Shown here one piece after another: positions 16,643 to 24,623 of a stretch of DNA of 64,000 nucleotides. The stretch spans positions 19,406 to 83,405 of the forward strand of contig NZ_JMDW01000023.1 of the NCBI RefSeq assembly GCF_000691525.1, written 5' to 3'. A program made the translations under genes and the position numbers. Within the stretch, counting starts at the first letter, position 1, and every line of letters starts with the position of its first letter. Under the pieces are notes generated by a model. It worked only from the letters and a program-made list of their open reading frames with translations. It searched no databases and was not told the DNA's origin. The DNA comes from Mycolicibacterium neoaurum ATCC 25795. Lineage in GTDB: Bacteria > Actinomycetota > Actinomycetes > Mycobacteriales > Mycobacteriaceae.

Positions 16643-16670
16643 AGCCGGATGTGGTGACTGCGACAGATAT

Positions 16671-16708
16671 GAATCGGCTCCCGCCACAGAGGTGGCGGGA
16701 GCCGATTC
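16671..16708. terminator. Terminator hairpin after the STAS/small-protein unit
   Basis: Perfect 17-bp stem (GAATCGGCTCCCGCCAC at 16671-16687, complement at 16692-16708) with a 4-base AGAG loop, 17 bases beyond the stop of the 20-residue ORF. Likely an intrinsic terminator of the leftward STAS transcript, insulating it from the nitroreductase promoter. Confidence 0.75.
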
Positions 16709-16725
16709 GTTGTCGGGAAGGGGCC

Positions 16726-16788
16726 CTAGTGGGCCGGCTTGCGATGCCGACCGATCAGGGCGGTCAACCAGCGAACGTCGAGCAACAT
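16726..16788 (-). CDS. Probable 20-residue small protein downstream of the STAS gene
   Basis: Short ORF reading MLLDVRWLTALIGRHRKPAH then TAG. It begins 14 bases after the STAS stop and has AAAGGCGG as a ribosome binding site 6 bases before the ATG; a 17-bp terminator hairpin follows its stop. It therefore sits as the last cistron of the unit. The peptide has a hydrophobic/amphipathic first half and a basic GRHRKPAH tail. I do not recognise the family; function unknown. Support is position, start signal and terminator placement, not homology. Confidence 0.55.
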   Translation of the reverse strand: MLLDVRWLTALIGRHRKPAH

Positions 16789-16802
16789 GTCGTTCCGCCT
16801 TT

Positions 16803-17225
16803 CTATGCGGTCTTGCGGAGGAGGGGGAGCAGGCGCCGCCGGGCAAGGGTGCCCTCGGCGAAATGGTGCAACGCCTCCGGAACGGAGACCGTGATGGGGA
16901 ATGCGTCGTCGATCATGTGCAGGGTGTCGAGAACGGGGGCGCCGGCAATCAGCGCCCATTCGACACCGGCCATATCGCATTCGTCATCGAGTGCGTAGAG
17001 CAGTGCAACACCGCGTGCGGACAGGAAGGTCACGTCGGTGAGGTCGAGAACGAACGGCTTCTCGGCCAGGACCAGTCGACGCACCTGCTCGGTGAGGCTG
17101 TCGACGTTGTTGTCGTCGATCACCCCGGACACCGTCACCACCAAGGCCAGATGGCGGCACTGCGCCCGCAGTTCCGCTCCGCCGCACTGGACGGCGGGGT
17201 TGCCATACCGGAATGCGATTGTCAT
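16803..17225 (-). CDS. STAS-domain protein, anti-sigma factor antagonist-like
   Basis: A 140-aa protein with a single STAS domain, related to anti-anti-sigma factors that free a sigma factor (in mycobacteria often SigF) from its anti-sigma partner. Core sequence LVVTVSGVIDDNNVDSLTEQ and FVLDLTDVTFLSARGVALL. In classical members the loop reads F-x-D-S-x-G with a phosphorylated Ser; aligned here it reads F-L-S-A-R-G, so the usual acceptor is Ala. ATG 17225 has GGGAGG 7 bases upstream and is preferred over the frame starting at 17258. A small ORF and terminator follow. Confidence 0.8.
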   Translation of the reverse strand: MTIAFRYGNPAVQCGGAELRAQCRHLALVVTVSGVIDDNNVDSLTEQVRRLVLAEKPFVLDLTDVTFLSARGVALLYALDDECDMAGVEWALIAGAPVLDTLHMIDDAFPITVSVPEALHHFAEGTLARRRLLPLLRKTA

Positions 17226-17446
17226 GGACTGCCTCCCTTCGTGGATCTCTACTGACACCGAAGTTATCGGGCGACTTTAAGGTACTTGGGAGTAGTGATT
17301 GAGACTTTGCTAAGAAGATAGTCTGAGAGCAGGGTAAGGTTTCGCTGAGCAAATTGAAAACCTATGCACTGCAATGTATTTCAGCTTTGCGTTTCAAGGG
17401 TTCGTACCGTGGGTACCGCTTACCGGCCAGTAGCCGACCCGCGCGT

Positions 17447-18667
17447 TCAGCGCCGCCACTGAGATCCGCTGTAGCCATCCCACGGCGAATAGTCGGCAAT
17501 GAGTTCCTCTTGCACCGGCCGCTGTGACTGCGGGACGTGCTGCAGATTGACCCGGACGCGATACCAGATCGAGCTCGGTCCACGCATTCCGTCGATGAGC
17601 ACGTCGACGGGTTCGAGGAGTGCCGCCGCCTCGGGATGGTGTTGGCGCCACACATCCAAGGCCGCCATCGCCTCGTCGCGGGTCTTGGTTCTGGCAACCT
17701 CGATGAGCGGCATCGTCGAGGTCCGCCGACCCGTACCCTTGGGCGGTTTCTCGGCCGGACCCAGCCGCTGGGCCAACTCCAGCAGACCATCCAGGCTTCC
17801 CCGATGGTCGTCCATCGCCTCCCACGGATCACCGATCTCGGCGAAGCGTGCCGGCACCGTGGCCACCGTGAACGCTTCCGGGCGGCATCCGGGCACCTCG
17901 TCCCAATGCAGTGGTGTCGAGACCCGCGCATCCGGGGTGGCTCGCACCGAGTAGGCCGAGGCGACGGTGCGGTCCTTGGCGTTCTGGTTGAAATCGACGA
18001 AGACGCGAGCACCCCGCTCCTCTTTCCACCAGCGCGCGGTGGCCAGATCGGGCCTGCGGTTCTCGACTTCGCGGGCCACCGCCTCGGCGGCCAGTCGCAC
18101 CTGCTTGAACGGCCACTGGCGGTGGATGCGCGCATAGATATGGAAGCCGCGCGAGCCCGATGTCTTCGGCCATGCGGTCAGGCCATGGTCTTCGAGCACC
18201 GATCGCGCGACCGCGGCGACGTCGAGGATCTGTGCCCACTCCACACCGGGCATCGGGTCCAGATCCACCCGCAGCTCGTCGGGATGCTCAAGGTCGTCGG
18301 CGCGCACCGGATGGGGATTGAGGTCCACGCAACCCAGGTTCACCGCCCAGATCAGACCGGCCGGTGCGGTGAACACCGCCTCTTTCGCCGACGTGCCGGA
18401 GGCGTACTTCAGTTCGGCGACATGGATGAAGTCGGGTCGTTTCTCCGGGGCCCGCTTCTGGAAGATCGCCTCCACCGCGATGCCCTTGACGAATCTTTTG
18501 AGGATCATCGGTCGGTCACGCACGCCGCGCAGGGCACCATCGGCGACCGCCGCGTAGTAATCGAAAAGGTCGGCCTTGGTCAGGCCGAGATCGTCGAAGA
18601 TCACCCTGTCCGGGTTGGTGACGGGCACTTGCCTACCCGCAATCTCCACCTGCGCGCGAGCGGCCAT
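17447..18667 (-). CDS. polD2: LigD-polymerase-like DNA primase/polymerase PolD2 (Rv0269c ortholog)
   Basis: Stand-alone archaeo-eukaryotic primase (AEP) domain protein of about 406 aa, related to the polymerase domain of ligase D, which adds (ribo)nucleotides during end joining and gap repair. Visible motifs: catalytic DxD in ELRVDLDPMPGVEW, SGSRGFHIYARIHR, and the third-motif region VFVDFNQNAKDRTVASAYSV with RVSTPLHWDEV. It carries no ligase or nuclease domain. Gene order with fadD2 and fadE6 matches Rv0269c-Rv0270-Rv0271c and M. smegmatis PolD2. ATG 18667 abuts GAGGAG; the frame extends 108 bases further but lacks support. Divergent from fadD2 with 55 bases between starts. Confidence 0.88.
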   Translation of the reverse strand: MAARAQVEIAGRQVPVTNPDRVIFDDLGLTKADLFDYYAAVADGALRGVRDRPMILKRFVKGIAVEAIFQKRAPEKRPDFIHVAELKYASGTSAKEAVFTAPAGLIWAVNLGCVDLNPHPVRADDLEHPDELRVDLDPMPGVEWAQILDVAAVARSVLEDHGLTAWPKTSGSRGFHIYARIHRQWPFKQVRLAAEAVAREVENRRPDLATARWWKEERGARVFVDFNQNAKDRTVASAYSVRATPDARVSTPLHWDEVPGCRPEAFTVATVPARFAEIGDPWEAMDDHRGSLDGLLELAQRLGPAEKPPKGTGRRTSTMPLIEVARTKTRDEAMAALDVWRQHHPEAAALLEPVDVLIDGMRGPSSIWYRVRVNLQHVPQSQRPVQEELIADYSPWDGYSGSQWRR

Positions 18668-18722
18668 CTCCTCATCGTAGGTTCGACCGCGCGTAGCGAC
18701 CGGCGTCACATAAGGTTGACAG

Positions 18723-20399
18723 ATGTCGAAGCTGAGCCCGCTGTCAAAGATCCAGGAATCGGTAGGCAAGTACATCGATCGGGGCGCCGCGGAGCTGCAC
18801 TATGCCCGCAAAATGTTCCAGGCGGGTGCGCTCAAGCTGGAGCCCCCGCGCGATATCGCCGCCTTCGTCAACGATATGAAGCAGTGGGGCGAGATCGGGA
18901 TGATCCCCGCCCTCAATGCTCGTCGGTACCCGAACCGCAACGCCGTGATCGACGACTTCGGGACCATGACGTTCAAGGAGCTCGACGACGCGGTCAACGC
19001 CGTCGCCAATGCCTTGCTGGCCCGCGGTATCGGTGGTGGGGACGGGGTCGGCATCCTTGCCCGAAACCATCGGTGGTTCCTGGTGGCGGTGTATGCCACC
19101 GCCAAGATCGGTGCCCGCATAATCCTGCTCAACAGCGAGTTCTCCGGCCCGCAGATCAAAGAGGTGTCCGAGCGCGAGGGCAGCCGGATCATCATCTACG
19201 ACGATGAATACACCGCCGCGGTCTCACAGGCCGCGCCTGAGCTCGGCAAGCTGCGCGCGTTGGGCGTGAACCCCGATAAGGACGAACCGTCGGGCAGCAC
19301 CGACGAGACGCTCGAAGACATCGTCACCAAGAACGGTTCCGCGCCGCCGCCTGCGGCCACCAAGAAATCGTCGATCATCATCCTGACCAGCGGCACGACC
19401 GGTACCCCCAAGGGCGCGAATCGCAGTGCCCCGCCCTCGTTGGCGCCGATCGGCGGCGTGCTGTCCTCGGTGCCGTTCAAGTCGAACGAGGTCACCTCAT
19501 TGCCGGCGCCGATGTTCCACGCGCTGGGTTTTTTGCACTCGACGATTGCCATGATGCTGGGTACGACGCTGGTGCTGCGTCGTCGATTCAAGCCCGCGAC
19601 CGTGCTCGCCGATATCGAGAAGCACAAGGTCACCGCGATCGTCGTCGTCCCGGTGATGTTGTCCCGCATGCTCGATGAGCTCGAGAAGACCTCACCCAAA
19701 CCGAATCTGTCCTCGTTGCGCATCGTGTTCGTCTCGGGTTCGCAGCTCGGCGCCGAGTTGGCGACCAGGGCGATGAAGGACCTCGGCCCGGTCATCTACA
19801 ACCTCTACGGATCCACAGAGGTTGCATTCGCGACCATCGCCGGGCCGCAGCACCTTTCGAAGAATCCGTCGACCGTCGGCCCGGTGGTGAAGGGTATGAA
19901 GGTCCGGATCCTCGATGACAACGGCAACGACGTTCCCAAGGGTGAGGTGGGGCGCATCTTCGTCGGCAACTTCTTCCCGTTCCAGGGGTACACCGGTGGT
20001 GGCGGCAAGCAGATCATCGACGGCCTGCTGTCCTCCGGTGATGTCGGCTACTTCGACGACGATGATCTGCTCTACGTCAGCGGGCGTGACGACGAGATGA
20101 TCGTCTCCGGTGGAGAGAACGTGTTCCCGGCCGAGATCGAGGATCTGGTCAGCGGCCACCCCGAGGTGGTCGAGGCGACCGCACTCGGCGTGGAGGACAA
20201 GGAGTGGGGCCACCGGCTGCGCTGCTTCGTCGTACGAGTCGAGGGCTCTTCGATCGACGAGGACACCATCAAGGCGTATGTGCGCGACAACCTCGCGCGC
20301 TACAAGGTGCCACGTGAGGTTGTCTTCATCGAGGAGTTGCCGCGCAATCCCACCGGCAAGATTCTCAAGCGCGAACTGCGCGAGATGGAGATCGACTGA
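18723..20399 (+). CDS. fadD2: Long-chain fatty-acid-CoA ligase/synthetase FadD2
   Basis: Adenylate-forming enzyme of 558 aa that would activate a fatty acid to acyl-AMP and acyl-CoA. Motifs: P-loop IIILTSGTTGTPKGANR (about 219-235), A5-like NLYGSTEVAFATIAG, A7/A8 SSGDVGYFDDDDLLYVSGRD with DEMIVSGGENVFPAEIE, and the A10 lysine in PTGKILKRELREME. Length and the neighbouring polD2 and fadE6 match Rv0270. The N-terminal 50 residues before the canonical domain are basic and helical. Likely works with FadE6 and the SDR in beta-oxidation or lipid remodelling; chain length specificity unknown. Confidence 0.9.
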   Translation: MSKLSPLSKIQESVGKYIDRGAAELHYARKMFQAGALKLEPPRDIAAFVNDMKQWGEIGMIPALNARRYPNRNAVIDDFGTMTFKELDDAVNAVANALLARGIGGGDGVGILARNHRWFLVAVYATAKIGARIILLNSEFSGPQIKEVSEREGSRIIIYDDEYTAAVSQAAPELGKLRALGVNPDKDEPSGSTDETLEDIVTKNGSAPPPAATKKSSIIILTSGTTGTPKGANRSAPPSLAPIGGVLSSVPFKSNEVTSLPAPMFHALGFLHSTIAMMLGTTLVLRRRFKPATVLADIEKHKVTAIVVVPVMLSRMLDELEKTSPKPNLSSLRIVFVSGSQLGAELATRAMKDLGPVIYNLYGSTEVAFATIAGPQHLSKNPSTVGPVVKGMKVRILDDNGNDVPKGEVGRIFVGNFFPFQGYTGGGGKQIIDGLLSSGDVGYFDDDDLLYVSGRDDEMIVSGGENVFPAEIEDLVSGHPEVVEATALGVEDKEWGHRLRCFVVRVEGSSIDEDTIKAYVRDNLARYKVPREVVFIEELPRNPTGKILKRELREMEID

Positions 20400-20414
20400 C
20401 CTCACCTTCCCGGC

Positions 20415-20471
20415 GAGCGTGCGTGTCTGCGCCCCGACACACCGCGTGTCGCTGCGAGTCGACGCACGCTC
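20415..20471. terminator. Nested inverted repeat between fadD2 and the SDR gene
   Basis: Outer arms GAGCGTGCGT (20415-20424) and ACGCACGCTC (20462-20471) enclose an inner hairpin CGACAC/GTGTCG (20435-20440 and 20446-20451). It may terminate or attenuate fadD2 transcription before the SDR gene 44 bases later. Confidence 0.45.
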
Positions 20472-20514
20472 CCGGGCAGGAATACCTCGGGGCGCGTGGT
20501 GGTAATACCTTGTC

Positions 20515-21294
20515 GTGAACATCGACCTCTCCGGTAAAACCGCACTCGTCACCGGTTCCACCCAGGGGATCGGCCGGGCCATCGCGCACGGACTGGCCGG
20601 CGCCGGGGCGCGCGTCATCGTCAACGGCCGTGCCCAGGCCCGTGTCGACGAGGCCGTTGCCGCCGTCGGCGGTGATGCGGTCGGCTTCGCCGGTGACGTG
20701 GCCGACGCCGACGGGGCCGCCGCGCTGGTGGCGGAGTTCCCCGATGTGGACGTATTGGTCAACAACCTCGGCATCTTCGAGGCGGTTCCGGCCCGCGAGG
20801 TGACCGACGAGCAGTGGCGCACCTACTTCGACGTCAACGTGCTCGCGGCGGTCCGGCTGATCCGCGCCTACCTACCGAACATGATCGAAAAGGGTTGGGG
20901 CCGAGCGCTTCAGATCGCCAGCGACTCGGCCGTCGTCACACCGGCGGAGATGATCCACTATGGCGTGTCCAAGACGGCCCTGCTCGCGGTGACCCGTGGT
21001 TTCGCCAAGGACGCGGCGGGTACCGGTGTCACGGTGAACTCCGTGATCGCCGGGCCGACCCACACCGCTGGTGTGGAGGACTTCGTCTATCAACTGGTGG
21101 ACAAGGAGCTGCCCTGGGAGCAGGCGCAGCGCGAGTTCATGCGGCTGCACCGGCCGCAATCGTTGATCCAGCGGCTCATCGAGCCTGAGGAGATCGCCAA
21201 CATGGTGGTGTATCTGTCCTCGCCGCTGGCCTCGGCGACCACCGGCGGTGCGCTGCGCGTCGACGGCGGCTACGTCGACGCCATCCTGCCCTGA
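20515..21294 (+). CDS. Short-chain dehydrogenase/reductase
   Basis: Classical SDR of 259 aa. Cofactor motif VTGSTQGIGRAIA at residues 11-23, NNLG (normally NNAG) near 83, catalytic Ser in ASDSAVVT, and YGVSK active-site motif (Tyr-x3-Lys) near 149-153. The C terminus ends in ATTGGALRVDGGYVDA, standard for the family. Basic residue R at the end of beta-2 (NGRAQAR) suggests NADP(H) preference. GTG start without a strong ribosome binding site. It lies between fadD2 and fadE6, which are adjacent in M. tuberculosis; the substrate is unknown, perhaps a ketoacyl intermediate. Confidence 0.85.
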   Translation: MNIDLSGKTALVTGSTQGIGRAIAHGLAGAGARVIVNGRAQARVDEAVAAVGGDAVGFAGDVADADGAAALVAEFPDVDVLVNNLGIFEAVPAREVTDEQWRTYFDVNVLAAVRLIRAYLPNMIEKGWGRALQIASDSAVVTPAEMIHYGVSKTALLAVTRGFAKDAAGTGVTVNSVIAGPTHTAGVEDFVYQLVDKELPWEQAQREFMRLHRPQSLIQRLIEPEEIANMVVYLSSPLASATTGGALRVDGGYVDAILP

Positions 21295-21303
21295 CGGACC
21301 AGA

Positions 21304-21345
21304 CGCGTGTACCCCTGAAACGGCGTTGTTTCAGGGGTACACGCG
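21304..21345. terminator. Bidirectional terminator between SDR gene and fadE6
   Basis: Perfect 18-bp stem (CGCGTGTACCCCTGAAAC at 21304-21321, complement at 21328-21345) and 6-base loop in a convergent gap, 10 bases after the SDR stop and 25 bases from the fadE6 stop. Confidence 0.8.
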
Positions 21346-21370
21346 CCTGCTCGCGCAGGAAAGGTGACCG

Positions 21371-23560
21371 TTACGGGTCGCGGGGCAGGCCCAGCAGACG
21401 TTCGGCGATGATGTTGAGCTGCACCTCGGTGGTACCGCCGTAGATCGTGGTCGCCCGGCTGAACAGCAGCCGCTCCGACCACTTGCCCGGCGCATGCTCC
21501 TTGTCGCCGAGCGCGCCGTCGGTGCCGAACGACGAGACGCCGAACTCGGCGTAGCCCTGACCGGTCTTCATCGACAGCAGCTTGGAGATCGCGGCCGCGG
21601 GCATCGGATCGCCACCGGCCAGCGTCAGCAGCGTCGAGCGCAGATTGAGCACCTTGGCGGCGTACCCCTCGGCGATCAACTTGCCCGCGTGGTTCTGCTC
21701 GATCTGATCGAACTGGCCGTCGCGGACGAACTCCACGAACTGGTCCAGGCTGGCCAGGAACGGCGGCTCGGCACTACCGATGGAGACACGCTCATTGGTC
21801 AACGTGTTGCGGCTGACCTCCCAGCCACGGTCCACCTCACCGAGCACCATCGAATCCGGCACGAAGACGTCGTCGATGAAGACGGTGTTGAACATCGCGT
21901 CCCCGGTCAGCTCGCGCAGCGGCTTCACCTCGACACCAGGTGACTTCATGTCGATCAGGAAGTACGTGATGCCATTGTGTTTCGGAGCATCCGGGTTGGT
22001 CCTCGCCAGCAGTGCGCCCCATTGTGAGAACTGCGCTCCGGTGGTCCAGATCTTCTGGCCGGTGATGCGCCAGCCGCCGTCGACCTTGGTGGCCTTGGTG
22101 GTCAGGCTGGCCAGATCCGATCCGGCGCCGGGCTCGGAAAACAGCTGGCACCAGATCATCTCACCGCGGAAGGTCGGCGGGAGGAACTGCTGCTGCTGTT
22201 CGTCGGTCCCGTAGGCGACGATCGACGGGATGATCCAGGCCGCGATTCCCATCTGCGGGCGGGCCACCCGACCGGTCGAGAACTCCTGGGCGATGATGAT
22301 CTGCTCGATCGGCTGGGCATCGCGGCCCCACGGCTTGGGCAGATGCGGTTGCACCCAGCCGCCCTCGGCGATCGCGGTGTTGCGCTCTTCGCGCGGGATC
22401 TCCTTGAGCGCGGCCACCTCTGCGCGGATCTCCTCGCGCAGCTTCTCGGTGTCGGGATCCAGATCGATGTCCAGCTTGCGCAGACCGCCGCCGGTGGCGG
22501 TGTCCACGACCTGCTGCGGGTAGTCGGCGGCCCGCCCGAAACTGGCGGCCAGCACCAGTGCGCGGCGGTAGTAGACGTTGGTGTCGTGCTCCCAGGTGAA
22601 CCCGATTCCTCCGTGGACCTGGATGCATTCCTGGGTGGTGTGCTGCACGGCTACCGGAGCAAGTGTTCCGGCGACGGCGGCGGCGAACTCGTACTTGGAA
22701 TCCTCGTTACCGCTGTGGAATTCGTCGATGGCGCGGGCGGCATCCCAGACCGCGGCGGTGGCCCGCTCGGTCTCGGCGATCATGCCCGCGCACTTGTGCT
22801 TGATGGCCTGGAACTGCCCGATCGGGCGGCCGAACTGCTCGCGGATCTTGGCGTACTCGGTGGCCGTGTCGGTCGCCCAACGCGCCACGCCGACGCACTC
22901 GGCCGACAGTAGGGTCGCGATCAGCGCCCGAGCATGTGCGCGGGTCAGGTTCGACAGGACCCGGTCGCCGGCAACCTCGACGGCGTTGACCCGGACGTGG
23001 GCCACCGGACGCAACGGGTCGAGACTCTTGACCTCTTCGATCTCCAGCGCGGCGGCGTCCAGGACGACCCACTCCTCGCTGCTGTCGATCGAGACGGGCA
23101 ACACCAGCAGGGAGGCCTGGGCGGCGGCCGGGACGGCCCGCACCTCGCCGCGGATGACCAACTGCTCACCCTGGCGGGTGGCGGTCAGGCCGGAGTCGAT
23201 CGCGTAGGCGGCGATGGTGTCACCGGTAGCCAGGCCGTTCAGCAGCGCGGACTCGCCGTCGTGGGCGGCGATGAGCGCACTGGCGATCGCGGACGGGACG
23301 AACGGGCCGGGGACCGCTCCGTATCCGAACTCGGCGAGGGTGATCGCCAGTTCGAGGATGCCGAAGCCCTGACCGTCGACCTTCTCGGACAGGTGAACGC
23401 CCTGCAGCCCCTGCTCGGCGGCGGCCTTCCAGTACGGCGGCGGGTTGGAGATCGGCGTCTCCAGCGCTTCGTGCAGGACGTCGGACGGGGCGACCTTGGC
23501 CACCAGTGACCGGACCGAATCGGCCAGGTCGTTGTGTTCAGAGTTGATCGCGATGGGCAC
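21371..23560 (-). CDS. fadE6: Acyl-CoA dehydrogenase FadE6 with two fused dehydrogenase domains
   Basis: 729-aa flavoenzyme-type protein matching the length of Rv0271c (FadE6). Two tandem acyl-CoA dehydrogenase regions: about 10-370 (containing CVGVARWATDTATEYAKIRE, FGRPIGQFQAIKHKCAGMI and VHGGIGFTWEHD) and about 385-725 (CQLFSEPGAGSDLASLTTKA, GWRITGQKIWTTGAQFS, and C-terminal RATTIYGGTTEVQLNIIAE). Such fusions may act as an internal heterodimer with one active site. GTG 23560 follows GGAGG with a 6-base spacer, better than the TTG at 23581. Upstream there is a triple AACCG/CGGTT operator, suggesting TetR-type control by a lipid ligand. Confidence 0.9.
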   Translation of the reverse strand: MPIAINSEHNDLADSVRSLVAKVAPSDVLHEALETPISNPPPYWKAAAEQGLQGVHLSEKVDGQGFGILELAITLAEFGYGAVPGPFVPSAIASALIAAHDGESALLNGLATGDTIAAYAIDSGLTATRQGEQLVIRGEVRAVPAAAQASLLVLPVSIDSSEEWVVLDAAALEIEEVKSLDPLRPVAHVRVNAVEVAGDRVLSNLTRAHARALIATLLSAECVGVARWATDTATEYAKIREQFGRPIGQFQAIKHKCAGMIAETERATAAVWDAARAIDEFHSGNEDSKYEFAAAVAGTLAPVAVQHTTQECIQVHGGIGFTWEHDTNVYYRRALVLAASFGRAADYPQQVVDTATGGGLRKLDIDLDPDTEKLREEIRAEVAALKEIPREERNTAIAEGGWVQPHLPKPWGRDAQPIEQIIIAQEFSTGRVARPQMGIAAWIIPSIVAYGTDEQQQQFLPPTFRGEMIWCQLFSEPGAGSDLASLTTKATKVDGGWRITGQKIWTTGAQFSQWGALLARTNPDAPKHNGITYFLIDMKSPGVEVKPLRELTGDAMFNTVFIDDVFVPDSMVLGEVDRGWEVSRNTLTNERVSIGSAEPPFLASLDQFVEFVRDGQFDQIEQNHAGKLIAEGYAAKVLNLRSTLLTLAGGDPMPAAAISKLLSMKTGQGYAEFGVSSFGTDGALGDKEHAPGKWSERLLFSRATTIYGGTTEVQLNIIAERLLGLPRDP

Positions 23561-23591
23561 GCTTAACCTCCATGGGGGCAACTTCCCTATT

Positions 23592-23611
23592 AACCGGTCG
23601 GTTGGTAACCG
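23592..23611. promoter_or_regulatory. Tandem AACCG/CGGTT half-sites, TetR-type operator of fadE6
   Basis: Three alternating half-sites AACCG-GT-CGGTT-GGT-AACCG lie 32-51 bases upstream of the fadE6 GTG. Both neighbouring pairs are perfect inverted repeats. The pattern resembles operators of mycobacterial TetR regulators of lipid catabolism; the regulator is not identified here. Confidence 0.5.
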
Positions 23612-23648
23612 AGGGTACCCGCGGGGTGACGGTTGTCACCGCCCGCCC

Positions 23649-24623
23649 CTAGTTCACCTGGTTCACCACGTTAGCGAGGGGCTGGCCGTCCCGGATCCGT
23701 CGGCAGTTGTCGAGGGCAAGCTCCAGGTAGCGACGCATGGTGTCGGCGGTGTACCAGGTGACATGCGGGGTCAGCACCACGTTGTCGAGATTGAGCAGCG
23801 GGTTATCGGCTTCGACGGGTTCGACCGAGAACACATCGAGACCCGCGGCGGCCAAGCGTCCGGCGCGCAGTGCCTCGGCGAGCGCCAGTTCGTCCACGAT
23901 CGGCCCACGCGCGGTGTTGATCAGCACCGCCGCGGGCTTCATCAATGCCAGGGCTTGCCGATCCAGCAGGTGATGGGTGGCCTCGGTGAGTGGCAGGTGC
24001 AGCGAGACGATGTCGCTGTCGGCCAGCAATTCGGGCAGCGGGCGCCAGCCAGGGTGCCCGTCGTCGCGGGTGCTGGTGTGCAGCACCCTGTCCGCGGGTG
24101 TGCCCATCGCGACGACCACGCGCTCGACCTGCTTGGCGATGTTCCCGTAGCCGACCAGTCCAACGGTGCAGCTGCCGACGTCGCGGACCGTCTCGCCGAG
24201 ACTCGGATCCGATGGCCAGCCCGTTCCGGCACGGGTGGCGCGGTCGAGCAAGGGTAGGCGGCGCAGCGCCGCGAGCATCAGCAGCAGCGTGCCCTCGGCC
24301 ACCGACGGCGCATTGGCGCCGGGCATGTTGGCCACCGCGATACCCCGGGCAGTCGCTGTCGGCACGTCGATCGTGTTCACCCCGGCGCCGAGCTTGTGCA
24401 CCAGTCTGCAGCTGCCGGCCAGCTCCAGGTCTGCGCCCGACAGTGGGCGCAGCACGTGCCAGATCACCTCCGCGTCAGGGAGCTCGCGATAGAAGGTCTC
24501 GTCGTCATCCTCGGCGCACCACCGGATGTCCAGCCAATCATGTTCCGGCGCAACCATATCCAGAACACGCTGACCGGGTGTGAAGTGTGCGAGGACTCTC
24601 AACGCCACCGTGTCGCTATCCAC
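23649..24623 (-). CDS. D-isomer-specific 2-hydroxyacid dehydrogenase family protein
   Basis: NAD(P)-dependent dehydrogenase of 324 aa. Rossmann motif VGLVGYGNIAKQVERVVVAMG about 150-170, catalytic Arg in INTARGPIVDE (about 238), Glu in LDVFSVEPV (about 268), and His in VVLTPHVTWYTADT (about 285): the complete family triad. Substrate cannot be inferred; the family interconverts 2-oxoacids and 2-hydroxyacids, including phosphoglycerate. The GTG start lies inside the 3 prime end of the hydrolase gene (25-base overlap), so it is translated with the TetR-hydrolase operon. Confidence 0.87.
   Translation of the reverse strand: MDSDTVALRVLAHFTPGQRVLDMVAPEHDWLDIRWCAEDDDETFYRELPDAEVIWHVLRPLSGADLELAGSCRLVHKLGAGVNTIDVPTATARGIAVANMPGANAPSVAEGTLLLMLAALRRLPLLDRATRAGTGWPSDPSLGETVRDVGSCTVGLVGYGNIAKQVERVVVAMGTPADRVLHTSTRDDGHPGWRPLPELLADSDIVSLHLPLTEATHHLLDRQALALMKPAAVLINTARGPIVDELALAEALRAGRLAAAGLDVFSVEPVEADNPLLNLDNVVLTPHVTWYTADTMRRYLELALDNCRRIRDGQPLANVVNQVN

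Noticed and set aside
16592..16846. 85-codon extension of the Acg-like gene
   Set aside because: Arg/Pro-rich with no family similarity, and it would place the DosR-like box and terminator inside a coding region.
17226..17446. Hidden gene or sigma-factor promoter in the 221-base gap before the STAS gene
   Set aside because: AT-richer than surroundings and surely contains the STAS promoter, but no ORF with a start signal and no clear -35/-10 for SigF could be defined.
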